A DNA stretch of 64,000 nucleotides from Pseudoips prasinana (GCA_951640165.1 OX621250.1:8990001-9054000), one strand, 5' to 3'. Numbered from the stretch's first letter, positions 32,340 through 44,264 are shown. A program made the numbers and translations. Notes: generated from the sequence alone by a model not told the origin.

Positions 32340-34535
32340 TTTAGATAGATAGATAGATAGATAACACTTTATTGCACCAAATTGAAGCATAACATTATAA
32401 TATCAGTTAACTTATATAATAAGGTACAAACGGCGGTCTTATCGCTAATACAGCAATCTCTTCCAGACAACCGTTGGATGAACCAAAGCAATGCAGGGAG
32501 ATAAAGTGGTAGTTGGCAGTGCATCTACTTATATACATTTATATATATATGTACCTACCTAGGTACAAATATTATATATATACACACACAATATATAGAT
32601 ATATAACATAAAAATATACCTATATATAAATATATATAGTTCTCTACTTTTTAATATACTGTAAATAAATATAAATAATAATTATGAAGACTACAGAAAT
32701 TTTTGACGAAGATGGAAGATCGCGAGCTGTGAAGATTAAAGTGATCGATAATGTTTTTTTAAAAGTGTTTTGAAAGAACTTAAAGTTTGCGCGCGTCTGA
32801 TATACAGAGGGAGTGAATTCCACAATCGAGTAGCCTGTACAGTGAAAGATTTGTCGTAGAAATTAGTGGAATGTGTGGGCAACTGGAGTTCTAGATTCTC
32901 TGACGATCTCAAGGACCTAGAATGTGTCACACAGGAATTGAAACCTAATCTTGAGGTAAAAGGGAGCCGTGAGATTAAATAAAATGCTATAAAGAAGGGA
33001 GAGTACATGAGTATTTCGGCGAAGGCGAATGGGTAACCGTAAGAGTTTTCTACGAAATTCGGAAACATGATCATATTTGCGGAGTCCAAATATGAACCTT
33101 ATGCAGAAGTTTTGAAGTCGCTCGAGTTTATCTAGTTTGTCCTCCGTAAGGTCAAGATAGCTGGCGTCAGCATAGTCAAGGATTGGAAGAAGGAGGGATT
33201 GAGCTAGTGCAATTTTGGTGGCAATTGGGAGAAAATTACTTAACCTCCTTAAGGATCCTACTGCAGCATATAATTTGCGACTGGTCTGTTCTATTTGTGG
33301 ACCCCAAGACAGTGTTCGATCAAAGTATACCCCCAAGTTTTTAACCTTTTCACTGAGTGGTATTATTGTATTGTTAAATATTACTCGAGGGGTATAAAAT
33401 AAAATAAAAATAAAATAAAAAAGGTTTTTATTCACGTAGACTTTAAAAAAGCGCTTGTAAATAGTCAGAACATGTTTGTAGTAATATAGTTGTATGGTAT
33501 GGTATGGGTCCAGTCAACCTTGTTGTGCATTCTAGAACTGCCAATCACGATGACCTGAGTTTTGGAGGGGTTTACTGTGAGACCGTGGTCTGTGCTCCAT
33601 TTGTTGATTTTCTCCATATTATTGTTAATAATATCAATGCCATCGCTAAGGTGCTCAACCGGTCCCTGAGTGTATATTTGTAAGTCGTCGGCATAAAGGT
33701 GGTAGGAAGAAGTTAAGCGAGAGGAAAACGAATTTATAAATATAGTGAAGAGTAGTGGAGATAAAACGCCACCCTGTGGCACGCCAGCACTGGTGTAACA
33801 CCACGACGAGTAGTTATCGTCAATACGAATCCGTTGCCGACGGCCAAACAGGTAACTACGAAACCAATCAATTACCATTGGAGATATATTAAGAGAGCGT
33901 AATATGCCAAGTAGAATATCAAAGTCCACAGTGTTGAATGCGTTGCTAAAATCAAGCAGCGCAAGCACCGTGAACTTTCCACATTCCATGCCTAGTCGAA
34001 TATCATCCGCAATATTGATAAGAGCGGTGGCTGTACTGTGACCTGGACGAAAACCGGACTGTGAAGGATTAAGTAGGATATTCTTGGAGAGGAATGTACT
34101 CAGTTGGTTGTGGACGAGGCGTTCCAGAACTTTGGACAGGAAAGGTAGTATGGAGATGGGACGATATTCGGAAAAGGATGAGGGATTCCGTTTTTTAGGT
34201 AGTGAGATTATCTGAGCACTTTTCCATGTTGATGGAAAAGTAGCTGTAGAAATGGAAAAATTAAGGAGGTGGGTAAGGACTGGAAGGATTTCGTCGAGGA
34301 TAGGAAGGATCATATTGCGACTGATACAATCACTTCCAACGGAATTGGAATTAATTGATAGTACGCTCTTCTTAACATCACAAGTGGAAAACTGATTAAA
34401 GACAAACTCAGAATGATCAGGGGTAGGAATTGATGAAAGGTACCGTAAGGTATTTAATTTGGTTGTCCTATCAAAGTTGGACGAAGTTGAGAAATGACTA
34501 TTGAGTGAATTTATGTCTAAATTATTGGGAGTGTC
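32340..34535 (-). pseudogene. 5'-truncated CR1/Jockey-type LINE
   Basis: - strand element with reverse transcriptase. It is readable from TPNNLDINSLNSH (about 34535) through FRPGHSTATALINIADDI, LLDFSNAFNTVD, SAGVPQGGVLSPLLFTIFIN and YHLYADDLQIY (catalytic Asp pair) to GLTVNPSKTQVIVIG. It is then interrupted by an insertion at 33396-33497 and resumes with PRVIFNNTIIPLSEKVKNLG. A shift near 32935 moves the last ~65 codons into another frame (LWNSLPLYIRRAQTLSSFKT). The 3' end reads TGGTGCAATAAAGTGTTATC and ends in an ATCT microsatellite at 32341-32364. ORF1 and the endonuclease are missing. Confidence 0.88.
33396..33497 (-). mobile_element. Retroposed 3'-tail repeat inside the LINE
   Basis: Copy of the 1-165 repeat in reverse orientation, with an A/T-rich AAATAAAATAAAA tract at its left side. 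It splits the LINE codons encoding TIP...PRV, and GTAT-type bases flank both sides. So it landed after the LINE did. Confidence 0.7.
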
Positions 34536-34549
34536 AAGTTTATTTCATT

Positions 34550-34612
34550 TATACTTGGGGGAGGCCTTTGACCAGCAGTGGACGTCTTTCGGCTGATGAT
34601 GATGATGATGTA
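34550..34612 (+). pseudogene. RTE LINE 3' scrap
   Basis: GGGGGAGGCCTTTGACCAGCAGTGGACG followed by a GATGATGATGATG tail; last ~20 codons of an RTE element. Confidence 0.55.
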
Positions 34613-34909
34613 TGCTTTATTGTAAGTAAGTGAGAGTTGAATTATGTGCACTAAACTAACAACACGTCAATGTGTTACAATGACCTTTTGGCAAAGTCAC
34701 TTTCGTATTGATTATTTTAAATCAATCACTGTATTTATAACCGACAGATTGATCAGTCAATCAGTTGGCTATCAGTCAGGAGTAATGGAGTCAAGGTGGC
34801 CATCGATAGTGCAATAGCATTAGGGAGTGCCAGACATTAAAAAAATAGGTCAATACACCTTAAGGTAAAATGGGTAACATTATAATAATTAATCTTACTA
34901 ATATCTTCT

Positions 34910-35125
34910 TAGGAAATTATTCACACACTGACATCTGATCCCAAACTAAGCAGAGCTTGTAGGTACTATGGAAACCAGATAACTGATATACTACCTAATG
35001 TACTACTTTTCTTTTGTAAATACTATACTTATATAGATAATTACACCCAGACTCAGGACAAAGAATTTTCATGCACACAAATATGTCCTGCATGGGAATC
35101 GAACCCACAACCTGCGGCGTGCCGT
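34910..35125 (-). mobile_element. SINE family C copy
   Basis: - strand; body CCATAGTACCTACAAGCTCTG and head with GGGTTCGATTCCCATGC. Confidence 0.8.
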
Positions 35126-35227
35126 CAATGTATTTATTATTATAATTAAGTCATTAATATATTATATCGAAGTGCACTATGGTGGATTGGATGACACACT
35201 ATTTCTTTTTACATGACGTTTACACCT

Positions 35228-35414
35228 GCGTGTACGACGTGTGGCGCAGCGGCTAAGACAGTCGCCTCGCCGCTACGTGTCGCGGGTTTGAATCCCGCGC
35301 CGAACAACTACTTGTGTGACCCATAAATAGTTGTTCTGAGTCTGGATGTAATTTGTGTCCGTCTATTATATGTTTGCAAAGAACCCCGCTACATTGTCTT
35401 TAAAAAAAATAAAA
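35228..35414 (+). mobile_element. SINE family A copy
   Basis: + strand; head TGTGGCGCAGCGGCTAAGAC, B-box GCGGGTTTGAATCCCGCGC. The tail is shortened. Confidence 0.85.
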
Positions 35415-35436
35415 AAATAATCGATATAATAATTAT

Positions 35437-35657
35437 CTATACATATAATAAAATCGTAGGAAAGTCAAAACTGTACATTGAATATTTTTTTAAAAGGATA
35501 CTTGTGGCGTGATCTACAATCGATATCGAAACCAAAAATATAGTTTTTAGAATTTTTGTCTGTTTCTCTGTATGTATGTCCGGGCTAAACTCAAAAACGA
35601 CTGCATGGATTAACTTCAAATTTTGCTTTAATATTACTAAGAGGTCGGGTCAACATA
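35437..35657 (+). mobile_element. Helitron array unit 1, left part
   Basis: Starts A|TCTATACATATAATAAAATC and continues GTAGGAAAGTCAAAACTG to GGTCGGGTCAACATAT, where the LINE at 35658-40530 interrupts it. The rest of the unit (GGCTACATATTATCACG...) resumes at 40531. Confidence 0.8.
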
Positions 35658-36181
35658 TATTTATTTATTTATTTATTTATTTGGCTCACCAACAATTGAG
35701 TACACTAAAACATTTATGGGTTACATGAATCAGATCGGGTCAAGTGTATCAACCTCTTACAGGTAAGCACAACATGCATTACATATTCATTAAATGTATA
35801 AAAGCTACATCAAATTACATGACATTTTAGACATACATAACAATCAGGCTCCTCAGCCCAAGTTAAAACTACAAAATTGAAACAAAACATTAAGATCACA
35901 GGCAAAAACAAAAGCGAGGAAGAAATGTATAATAATGGAAAACTTAATTAAAACAAAATCTTAAAAAAAAGAAAAACTTAAGTTAAATAAATTCAAAATA
36001 TTAATTAAAATTAAACATAACAAAATTAAAAATAACATTCCACAATACACAATCAAAATAAATTAGGTAAGCAGAAACATCAAATAGCAGACAAAATAAA
36101 AATCAAAATCATAAAAAGAATTAAAATACAAAATTAAAAATAAAAACAAACATGTAACCAAAATGAATTCACAGAAAGATT

Positions 36182-39030
36182 TCACATATACATAATACTT
36201 CTGAACTTACTAAGTGAGTCAGAGTGCACATCGACCAGATCACTGCAGTTGTTTAATAATTTGCACAGACGGGGTATAGGGGAGTTAGCACCTAGAACGG
36301 TTCTGCGCAAAGGAGGACGTAATGGAGTTATAGGAGCTCGTGGGTTTTTTGTGGGCACACGGAGTGTGAACCTACTCAACAATTGCGGACAGTCAATTTG
36401 ATATCGCATAACCTTGAATAAAAATGTTGCATCTAATAAATCTCTTCTTTTTTGTAGGGTTGTCATTTTGAAATGCAGGAGTCTCTCTTTATACGACCGT
36501 TTCTTTTTAGCTATCCCGGAAGAGTAAGCCAAGTGCCATAGAAAACGTTTTTGGACCCTTTCTAGTCTAAGTGTGTGGGTGGCATAATGAGGTCTCCATA
36601 CAGTGCTGCAATATTCCAATGTGCTACGGACCAAACAGTTGTAAAGTAAGATTTTAGTCCTACAGCGACGAAAGCAGGTTACATTCCTTATTACAAACCC
36701 AAGCATTCTAGAGGCTTTTTTAACTACGTTTTCAATATGGGGTATAAATGTTAACTGCCTATCAAATAAAACCCCCAAATCCCTCATCTGCTCCACTTCC
36801 TGCACAGGAGTGCCACATATATAATATGTAGATTGTGTTAGATTTATTTTTTTGGTAAATTTGATATGGTAGCACTTGTTGGTATTTAAGCTCATACCAT
36901 TATTGTCACACCACTTTACTAACGTATCAATATCTCTCTGCAACAATTCTACATCAAGATCTGATTCAATAACTCTGCAAAATTTTAAATCGTCAGCATA
37001 CATGAAACACTCAGAGAATTTTAGTTCATATGCGAGATCATTGAGTTGAACAAGACTGGACCAATATGCGATCCCTGGGGGACACCAGATGTAACCTTGT
37101 ACGAGCCTGATCGGTAGCCATTGAGGGCAACAAAGAAGGCTCGACTTTCAAGGTAGGAATTAAACCAATCAAGGAGGGACCCAGTGATGCCATAAGCGTA
37201 TAATTTATACAGAAGTATATTGTGCGGAACGCGATCAAAGGCCCTACTAAAATCGGTGTATATCACGTCTACCTGTTTGCCTGAGTCAATGGCACTAACC
37301 AGGGCCTCCGTGAAGGTCACTAAGTTAGTGCATGTAGATCTGGAACTCACAAAGCCATGTTGAGCGTTACTGAGGTAAAGTTTCAAATGAGACTGAATAT
37401 AAGGACAAATCAAGGATTCGAAGATTTTGGCGAAGGTAGACAATATTGAAATAGGTCTATAGTTACCCACATAGTCACGATCGCTGCTTTTATGAATTGG
37501 TACCACTTGGGCTACCTTCCAAAAATTAGGGAAAGTACCCGTGGCAAGAGATCTATTAAATATCTGTAACAAGGGAGTCACCAGAGACGAAGCACACATA
37601 GAAACAAAATAAGGGGGGATTCCGTCGGGTCCAGCACCTTTTCGACGATCCAGAACTTTCAATTTGTTGAGCAAGGTTTGAAAATCAATTATAGGTGCTG
37701 TCAAAGGTAAACTAGAAGCCAACATGTTCTGCATGTATTCTGATGGAGATGAATGATGAGTTACATTTTGTTGACTGTACATTGCAGAAAAATGAGCAGC
37801 AAACATTTCACAAATACTAAGGCCATCTGAAGATGATGTGATGCCGTCAGTCATTGTTAAGGGATAAGAACTAGTTCCACCTCGCTTGCCCTTAATATAA
37901 GCCCAGAATCGTTTTGGATCCTTGGTTATGACAGTCTCCAGGTTACTGACATACTTACTGTAACAAGAGGCAGCCATAACCGAGCATCGTTTACTCAGCA
38001 GTTTCAATACGAGCTCATCCATGGGGTTTTTATAGATTCGATATCTCTGGCGTACCTTTTCCTTTTCTCTTAAAGTTCTTATTAAATTTTTATCGAACCA
38101 AGGAGGGTGCGTCTTATGTTTACGTGCGGCAGGGGGATTTTGCAATGCTATAATATCGTTAATTTTGTCGTAGAACATATTGAGCATATCATTCACATCA
38201 TGCGTGTCAACAAATAAAAGGTTCCAGTCGATCTCACTTAAGCTTTTACAAATTATATCATAATCTATTTTGTAAAAATTTACTCTTTTGTTACTGTTAT
38301 AAGGAAGTCTTGCGTCATTATTTGATTTTAAATTAATTTCAATAGGGGGATGGAAATGGTCAATTATACTTAAAGGATTTGGAGCAGAACAAACGAAACC
38401 GGAAGTTAAGTTGGTCAACGCAAGGTCAAGTATGCGTCCTGACTTATTTGTTATATTGTTGAGCTGTATTAATTTATTTATATGACTAAAATCAGTTAGC
38501 AAATGACCAATACCCGGTGCCACATAGCCACTATCTGACTCACTTACCAAGTTCCAATCAATATTTCCTAAGTTAAAGTCACCAACGATACACAGCTTCG
38601 AACCTGACTGTTCAAGTATGGTATTGCAGGAGTCCAAGAAGTGTTCTAAGGCTGAACGAAGTACAGGTGGAGGCAAATAAACTGCGCACAGAGCTAGTTG
38701 ACGGACAGACTTAGTAATTGAAATGTCTATAACTACCCATAAATCCTCACAGTTGCTGTCCCATTGAAACATGCGTTTTGAATTTAAATCCCTTAAAACG
38801 GCTATCAGAACACCCCCTCCATCTTTTTTTCTATTACACCTATCTCGCCTGTAGACTACATATCTATTATCAAATAGCTCTGAACTCATCACAGAATCAT
38901 TTAACCATGTCTCGGTTAATATTATTATGTCATAGTTTTCACAAGAAACTTGACGATAAAAATTGTGACATTTAGTGCGTAAACCTCGAGTGTTTTGGTA
39001 ATATATCTTTAATTCCGAGAATTATAACTA
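36182..39030 (-). pseudogene. LINE ORF2: endonuclease-reverse transcriptase with one frameshift
   Basis: The frame opens about 40 bp after the ORF1 stop with LKIYYQNTRGLRTKC, the usual start of an AP-like endonuclease; no ATG is in the open part before 38892. Endonuclease blocks are IIILTETWLNDS, GGGVLIAV and CIVGDFNLGNIDW. RT blocks are GAGPDGIPPYF, YRPISILSTFAKIFE, VIYTDFSRAFDRVPH and TSGVPQGSHIGPVLF, after which the frame shifts at about 37030. The next frame gives NDLAYELKFSECFMYADDLKF (YADD catalytic pair) and continues to LCKLLNNCSDLVDVHSDS at 36182. One small deletion therefore separates the palm motifs and would inactivate this copy. Confidence 0.88.
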
Positions 39031-39069
39031 AACAATATTTACTAACATTGACTAAAATAAAAATAAAAA

Positions 39070-40179
39070 TTATATCAGCTTATCTAATGTATCCTTATTC
39101 CTGATTAGAATATGTTCTGATTCCTGTGCCTTCCGCATGAATATTCGACCACCCCGTACCCAGACAAATTGATACCCAATTTCCTTGGCTTTTATCCTAG
39201 CGGCAGCATGGAGTGACTTGTTGGTGGTAGACAGATGTTCTGTAATGTAGATCGGGGATTTAGGCCCGGTGTACCCCAAGTGGGTCGTATTTAATTTGTT
39301 GTCTGGGTTCGACTTGTTAAATTTTATCGTTGCTGCAAGAAATTGGTCACGACAGCGGGGGGAGGCAAGCTGCACTACAACGGCACGCGGACGGGTATTG
39401 CTGGCATTTAGTTTTGCGGCCCTTGTACAATGCTTAATATCGTTATCTTGAATGCCGCTGCCTACAATTTTAGATAATTGGGACACAATATCTATCAAGT
39501 TTTCGTGCTTCTTCTCTGGCAGGCACTGAATTTCCACGTTGTTTGCGCGGGTTTGCTGTTCTAATTGGTTTATGCGTGAAGATAAATCACTCATACACAC
39601 CCTCATCTCCGAGTTTTCCCTCCGCAACTCTTTCATATTTTCCTCAGACGCTGTATACTTTTTAAAGAGATCTTCGTATTGTTTGTTCATAAATACCATA
39701 GATTGTTCCATGCTCTGCATTTGATCTCTAATTGGTTGCAAGTGTTGGTTCAGGGTAACTGTCATGTTTTCTATTAACTTGGTAAGCATCTCAGTTTGCG
39801 CCTTTTTCATTGAGTCTTGAATAAGTTGACGAATGTCGTCGGATGCTAAGACAACTTCAACCGGCGCTTTAGGTGGAGATCCAACGGCTTGCCTCTTATT
39901 GCCTCTGGTAGTAGTGATGTTACGCAAAGGAGTATTATCAGATTTGGCAAGCTTCGGTCCCACATTTAGGCATTCAGGACAGTGCCACTCAGCAGGTAAC
40001 TTGTAATCATTAGGCAACGAAAGACAATTATAATGATATGCCTTAAGACATATAACGCATTTCGCGTGCTTTCCATTATCCGCCACCTGATCACAACATC
40101 CCCATAACAATCCAGAACTCAGCGACCTAACAGAATGATCTGCCATTAGAATATCGCAACTTTTCGTTGTTAAGTACAC
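39070..40179 (-). CDS. LINE ORF1: PHD finger plus coiled-coil RNA-binding protein
   Basis: 369 codons; an internal Met (MADHSVRSLSS) may be the real start. A PHD-type zinc finger (CCDQVADNGKHAKCVICLKA, then YHYNC and WHCPEC) lies at residues ~29-75. A long helical region rich in Q/E/M follows (QTEMLTKLIENMTVTLNQHL to MRVCMSDLSSRINQLEQQ), predicted coiled coil. An RRM-like C-terminal part holds NNVEIQCLPEKKHENLIDIV, TRPRAVVVQLASPRCRDQFL and GYQFVWVRGGRIFMRK. The PHD finger in ORF1 is a feature of some CR1-group LINEs. The frame is intact. Confidence 0.85.
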   Translation of the reverse strand: MYLTTKSCDILMADHSVRSLSSGLLWGCCDQVADNGKHAKCVICLKAYHYNCLSLPNDYKLPAEWHCPECLNVGPKLAKSDNTPLRNITTTRGNKRQAVGSPPKAPVEVVLASDDIRQLIQDSMKKAQTEMLTKLIENMTVTLNQHLQPIRDQMQSMEQSMVFMNKQYEDLFKKYTASEENMKELRRENSEMRVCMSDLSSRINQLEQQTRANNVEIQCLPEKKHENLIDIVSQLSKIVGSGIQDNDIKHCTRAAKLNASNTRPRAVVVQLASPRCRDQFLAATIKFNKSNPDNKLNTTHLGYTGPKSPIYITEHLSTTNKSLHAAARIKAKEIGYQFVWVRGGRIFMRKAQESEHILIRNKDTLDKLI

Positions 40180-40530
40180 AAACGATTTTGATTCAAATAA
40201 CGTAAGGTGGGTATAATCTTATCTTTTGGTGGCGATCCGTTGCTCTGCATAGATAGACGATCGCGCGAAAAAGGACGGAAGCGCCGTGCGAAACACGTCA
40301 CTTACGCGTTTCGTTGAGTCACTTTTAACTATTGTCAATTATTACGTATTGCAAATGTTATATACAATTTTTGTAATATTAAAACACATCACTAATTAAG
40401 TTCTCAACGTAATGGTCCACTAATAACTGTAACTATGTTTTTCTAAACACAGATGAGAATATAAACGTTTTTAACAATTTAAAAACACGGAGCGAGTTGT
40501 ACCGTGACCGACGTAGCCCTAATATAATAA

Positions 40531-41634
40531 ATATAGGCTACATATTATCACGCTATCACCTACGGGGGAGGAGCTGTGATCTTATCTATACATATAATAA
40601 AATGGTAGGAAAGTCAAAACTGTACATTGAATATTTTTTTAAAAGGATACTTGTGGCGTGATCTACAATCGATATCGAAACCAAAAATATAGTTTTTAGA
40701 ATTTTTGTCTGTTTGTCTGTATGTATGTCCGGGCTAAACTCAAAAACTACTGCATGGATTAACTTCAAATTTTGCTTTAATATTACTAAGAGGTCGGGTC
40801 AACATATAGGCTACATATTATCACGCTATCACCTACGGGGGAGGAGCTGTGATCTTATCTATACATATAATAAAATCGTAGGAAAGTCAAAACTGTACAT
40901 TGAATATTTTTTTAAAAGGATACTTGTGGCGTGATTTAAAATCGATATCGAAACCAAAAATATAGTATTTAGAATTTTTGTCTGTTTGTCTGTATGTATG
41001 TCCGGGCTAAACTCAAAAACTACTGCATGGATTAACTTCAAATTTTGCTTTAATATTACTAAGAGGTCGGGTCAACATATAGGCTATATACTATCACGCT
41101 ATCACCTACGGGGGAGGAGCTGTGATCTTATCTATCTATACATATAATAAAATCGTAGGAAAGTCAAAACTGTACATTAAATATTTTTTTAAAAGGATAC
41201 TTGGGGCGTGATCTACAATCGATATCGAAACCAAAAATATAGTTTTTAGAATTTTTGTCTGTTTGTCCGGGCTGAACTCAAAAAGCACTGCATGGTTTAA
41301 CTTCAAATTTTGCATTAATATTACTTAGAGGTCGGGTCAACCTAATCTAATGGGAGTTACCTTTGTGATTAATGCATCGTTGATTATTATTTTACTTTAG
41401 TTGACTTACTGAATTTACTTAAGGGCAATTGATGACATCGGGTAATTTTTTTAAATAACAGTAGCAAAGAAGTCTTTAGTTTATTTCATAGCTAGGTTAT
41501 TTATAGGTTAGGTTTTCTTTAATTCATATTGCTTATTTCTTTTGAAAGTTATATTTTTTAGATTTAGCTAGAAATAAGTAGTTATATTGGTTATCATTCA
41601 AAATTGTCGCGAACGAAGTCGCGGGCACCAGCTA
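40531..41634 (+). mobile_element. Tandem Helitron array (units 1 right part, 2, 3, 4)
   Basis: Units restart with TCTATACATATAATAAAAT at 40585, 40858 and 41135 (periods 273 and 277 bp; the last junction has an extra TCTA). Each earlier unit stops at GGGGGAGGAGCTGTGATCTT without its 3' terminus. Only the last unit reaches a hairpin-bearing 3' end (GTCGCG...CGCGGGC) and CTAG at 41631-41634 followed by T. With 35437-35657 this gives four head-to-tail copies sharing a single 3' end. Tandem Helitrons are known and fit rolling-circle replication. Confidence 0.8.
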
Positions 41635-41984
41635 GTCATCAATACAAAGTGATATGTTTACCAACGGAAATATATTTGTTAAACAGGCAATACAAATTTC
41701 GAGAAGCGTGTGATGACATAATTTAGGGTTTTAACACTTAAGAAACAATTTCTTTATTCAATTTTTTTTTTTGCCTGGCTGTTCGGATCGAAATACAGTT
41801 GAAAAGAACAGAAGATTTTAATACCAAAAGATGTTATGACACAGCGCCATTTAGCTCATTCGAAGTAAAGTTTGTATTATAGATAGTAGCCAACGGATAG
41901 ATATAGGTACTTATTTACTTACCATACATACATACAGAGAAAATACCAAGACCAAAACAAACATATACCTCTATGTTCATGAAA

Positions 41985-42065
41985 ACAAATATTTATCTTG
42001 TGCGGGGATCGAACCCGCAAACTTTAGATCAGAATACAGATTCACTACCTACTGCAGGTTCCTTT
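41985..42065 (-). mobile_element. SINE head fragment
   Basis: Reverse-strand tRNA-like B-box region (GCGGGTTCGATCCCCGCACA) with AGGTAGTGAATCTG upstream; only the head and part of the body remain. Confidence 0.45.
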
Positions 42066-42151
42066 CACTTTTTTCAGTCACGGACCACTGTCACAATAAA
42101 AAAAATTACACGGACCCCTGTCAAAGAATATTTTAAGTAAAAAAAATCCCT

Positions 42152-42330
42152 TAGGCCTCCCACGCACTATGCGGCTAGCCGCAATGCGGCCAGCCGTGCG
42201 GCTGACCGTACACAGATATTTGTACGAGAAAGTAGTTTCATTCGCACTATAATGCGGCAGCCGGTCAGCAATATTGATTGCTAACGGCTCACCGCATTCC
42301 GGCTAACCGCATAGTGCGTAGGAGGCCTTA
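42152..42330. mobile_element. TIR-bearing MITE
   Basis: About 178 bp; ends TAGGCCTCCCACGCACTATG and, inverted, TAAGGCCTCCTACGCACTATG, followed by CGGCTAGCCGcAATGCGGC versus CGGTTAGCCGGAATGCGG. TIRs ~40 bp; the interior has further GCGGC/GCCGC pairs. No coding sequence. Confidence 0.75.
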
Positions 42331-42353
42331 GAAGTTTAATATTAGTTCAATTT

Positions 42354-42615
42354 GACGGTTACCATAGCCTAGTTGGTAGTGCTCCTGCCTACGAAGCTGG
42401 TGGTCCTGGGTTCGAATCCCGGTAAGTGCAAATATTTGTGTGATGAGCACGAATATTTGTTTCTGAGTCATGGATGTTTTCTATGTATATAAGTATTTAT
42501 CTATCTATATAAGTAGGTATGTATATCTTCGCCTGGTACTCATAGTACAAGCTTTGCTTAGTTTTGGGCAAGGATGATCTGTGTGACATTGTCCCCAGAT
42601 ATTATTATTATATTA
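42354..42615 (+). mobile_element. SINE family B copy
   Basis: Head GGTTACCATAGCCTAGTTGG, B-box GGGTTCGAATCCCGG, body AAGCTTTGCTTAGTTTTGGG, tail of ATT repeats. Confidence 0.85.
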
Positions 42616-42854
42616 TAATTTTTTGATGTTTTATGACTGACGATATTTTGTCTTCGCGGCGAGTTCTTGGCTTTACCTAGACGAGATTATTACACTATTC
42701 CTAGTAAATAGGTTGAGTGTTAACTGACCTACTGCGGATCCCTGATGCACATACCAAGGACCCCTAGGGGGTCCATGGACCCCAATTTAAGAAACCCTGT
42801 CCTACTGGGTTACGGCGGTATGAAAAATCTAAGACAACGCAATTTTTCTAATCA

Positions 42855-43148
42855 TTCATCATATCAGCCGAAAGACGTCCACTGCTGGACAAAGGCCTCC
42901 CCCAAGGATCTCCACAATAGCCGGTCCTGCGCTGCCCGCATTCAGCGGCTTCGGGCGACCCGCACAAGATCGTCGGTCCACCGTGTAGGAGGCCTACCCA
43001 CGATGCTTCTTCCGGTTCGTGGTCGCCACTCGAGAACCTTTCTGCCCCATCGGCCGTCAGTTCTACGAGCTATGTGCCCTGCCCACTGCCACTTCAGTTT
43101 GGCAATTCTTTGGGCTATGTCGGCTACTTTGGTTCGCCTGCGGCTCTA
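42855..43148 (-). pseudogene. RTE-type LINE C-terminal relic (best copy)
   Basis: - strand frame reads RRRTKVADIAQRIAKLKWQW, AGHIARRTDGRWGRKVLEWR, GRPPTRWTDDLVRVA, then MRAAQDR and SLGEAFVQQWTSFG with an ATGATGAATGA tail. One stop interrupts it (after VARSR). This identifies the many shorter scraps of the same family in the window. Confidence 0.75.
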
Positions 43149-43589
43149 ATGCGCCCCTAATCATTAAATAATAATAATATCCTGGGACATTATTCATGCG
43201 GCGTGAAAGTCTACCACTCCAACCGGCCCGTCAAAATGAAATTGTTATTACGTACTTATAATAAATACATTCACACTTATAACAACAATTTCATTAGAGT
43301 GTAAAATTTTTATCTAACAAAATCCCATAAAAACTCGAATTTACACCACTTTTTAAAAATAAAACATAGCTTCGATGCGTCCTTTTCCGCGTTGGCGCCA
43401 AAACTTAGTTTTCTTTACTTAAAATATTCTTTGACAGGGGTCCGTGTAATTGATTTTATTGTGAAAGTGGTCCGTGACTGCAAAAAGTTTTCCTTTGAAA
43501 ATGATTAATATTATGTTTTAGGATTCCCTAATGAGTTTTCTTCTAATTATAGTCAACATAGACACAGATTTGTCGTATGGCTTATGTGT

Positions 43590-43850
43590 TGTATGACGAG
43601 ACGATTGGCGAGGTTTGTAGTACATGCCGCAGGTCCTGGGTTCGATTCCCACCCAGGACAGATATTTGCGTGCATGAATATGTCTGTTTGTCCTGAGTCT
43701 GGGTGTAATTATCTATATAAGGGTGTAGGTATACAACAGTAACAGAAAAGTAGTATATTTAGTATATCAGTTATCTGGTTTCCATAGTACCTACACGCTC
43801 TGCTTAGTTTGGGATCAGATGACCGCGTGTGAATAATGTTAGTATTCGTT
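43590..43850 (+). mobile_element. SINE family C copy
   Basis: + strand; B-box TGGGTTCGATTCCCACCC, body TTTCCATAGTACCTACACGC and TAGTTTGGGATCAGATGACC, tail reaching into AATAATG. Confidence 0.8.
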
Positions 43851-44199
43851 GAAACTCACGAAAACTAAACATTTTTGCTATTATCAATACCACAATTGCG
43901 TAAATGATAGCGACGGAACCATAAAGACCATAGCAGCACTCCAATCCAAAACATCTGCCAACATAAATGTCCAACACCCAATTCACTCACAGTCAAAGCA
44001 CATTGACATATTTTCTTCAACATTATGCAACTGCATCAACATTTATCTATCTAATGCTACATTAAATGTAATTTTATTATCTATCTGGCATCTAGCCAAG
44101 ATAGTTGACTATCCATCGGTAAAATGTCTTTGCTGTCCGAAGAAATTGTTTTGCTGTACTCATTGTGAATCTAATTGCGTTAGTAACTCAGTCTGAATA
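43846..44199 (+). other. Cys-rich open stretch, candidate exon or relic
   Basis: About 115 codons are open on the + strand. The end is striking: WHLAKIVDYPSVKCLCCPKK followed by LFCCTHCESNCV, eight Cys and one His within 26 residues. The upstream part (DSDGTIKTIAALQSKTSAN) looks like a Ser/Thr/Gln-rich linker. The Cys spacing could bind zinc. No family was recognised, no splice sites are convincing, and it sits between two mobile elements, so it may be an orphan exon, a captured gene fragment or chance. Confidence 0.25.
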
Positions 44200-44264
44200 A
44201 TTTTACGTTAATAGACTAAGCGATAGACGCTTCCGACTATATTTTGTAAATCAGCTTTTGTGTA

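Larger units (their letters stand above)
35658..40530 (-). mobile_element. Near-complete CR1/Jockey-type LINE with PHD-finger ORF1
   Basis: About 4.9 kb on the - strand, comprising a 5' UTR (40180-40530), ORF1 (39070-40179), ORF2 (about 39030 to 36182, one break) and a 3' UTR ending in a TAAA repeat (35658-35683). It is inserted inside a Helitron unit; ATATA can be read at both edges as a short target duplication. Only one frameshift was seen in the coding part, so it is young compared with every other LINE in the window. Confidence 0.88.
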
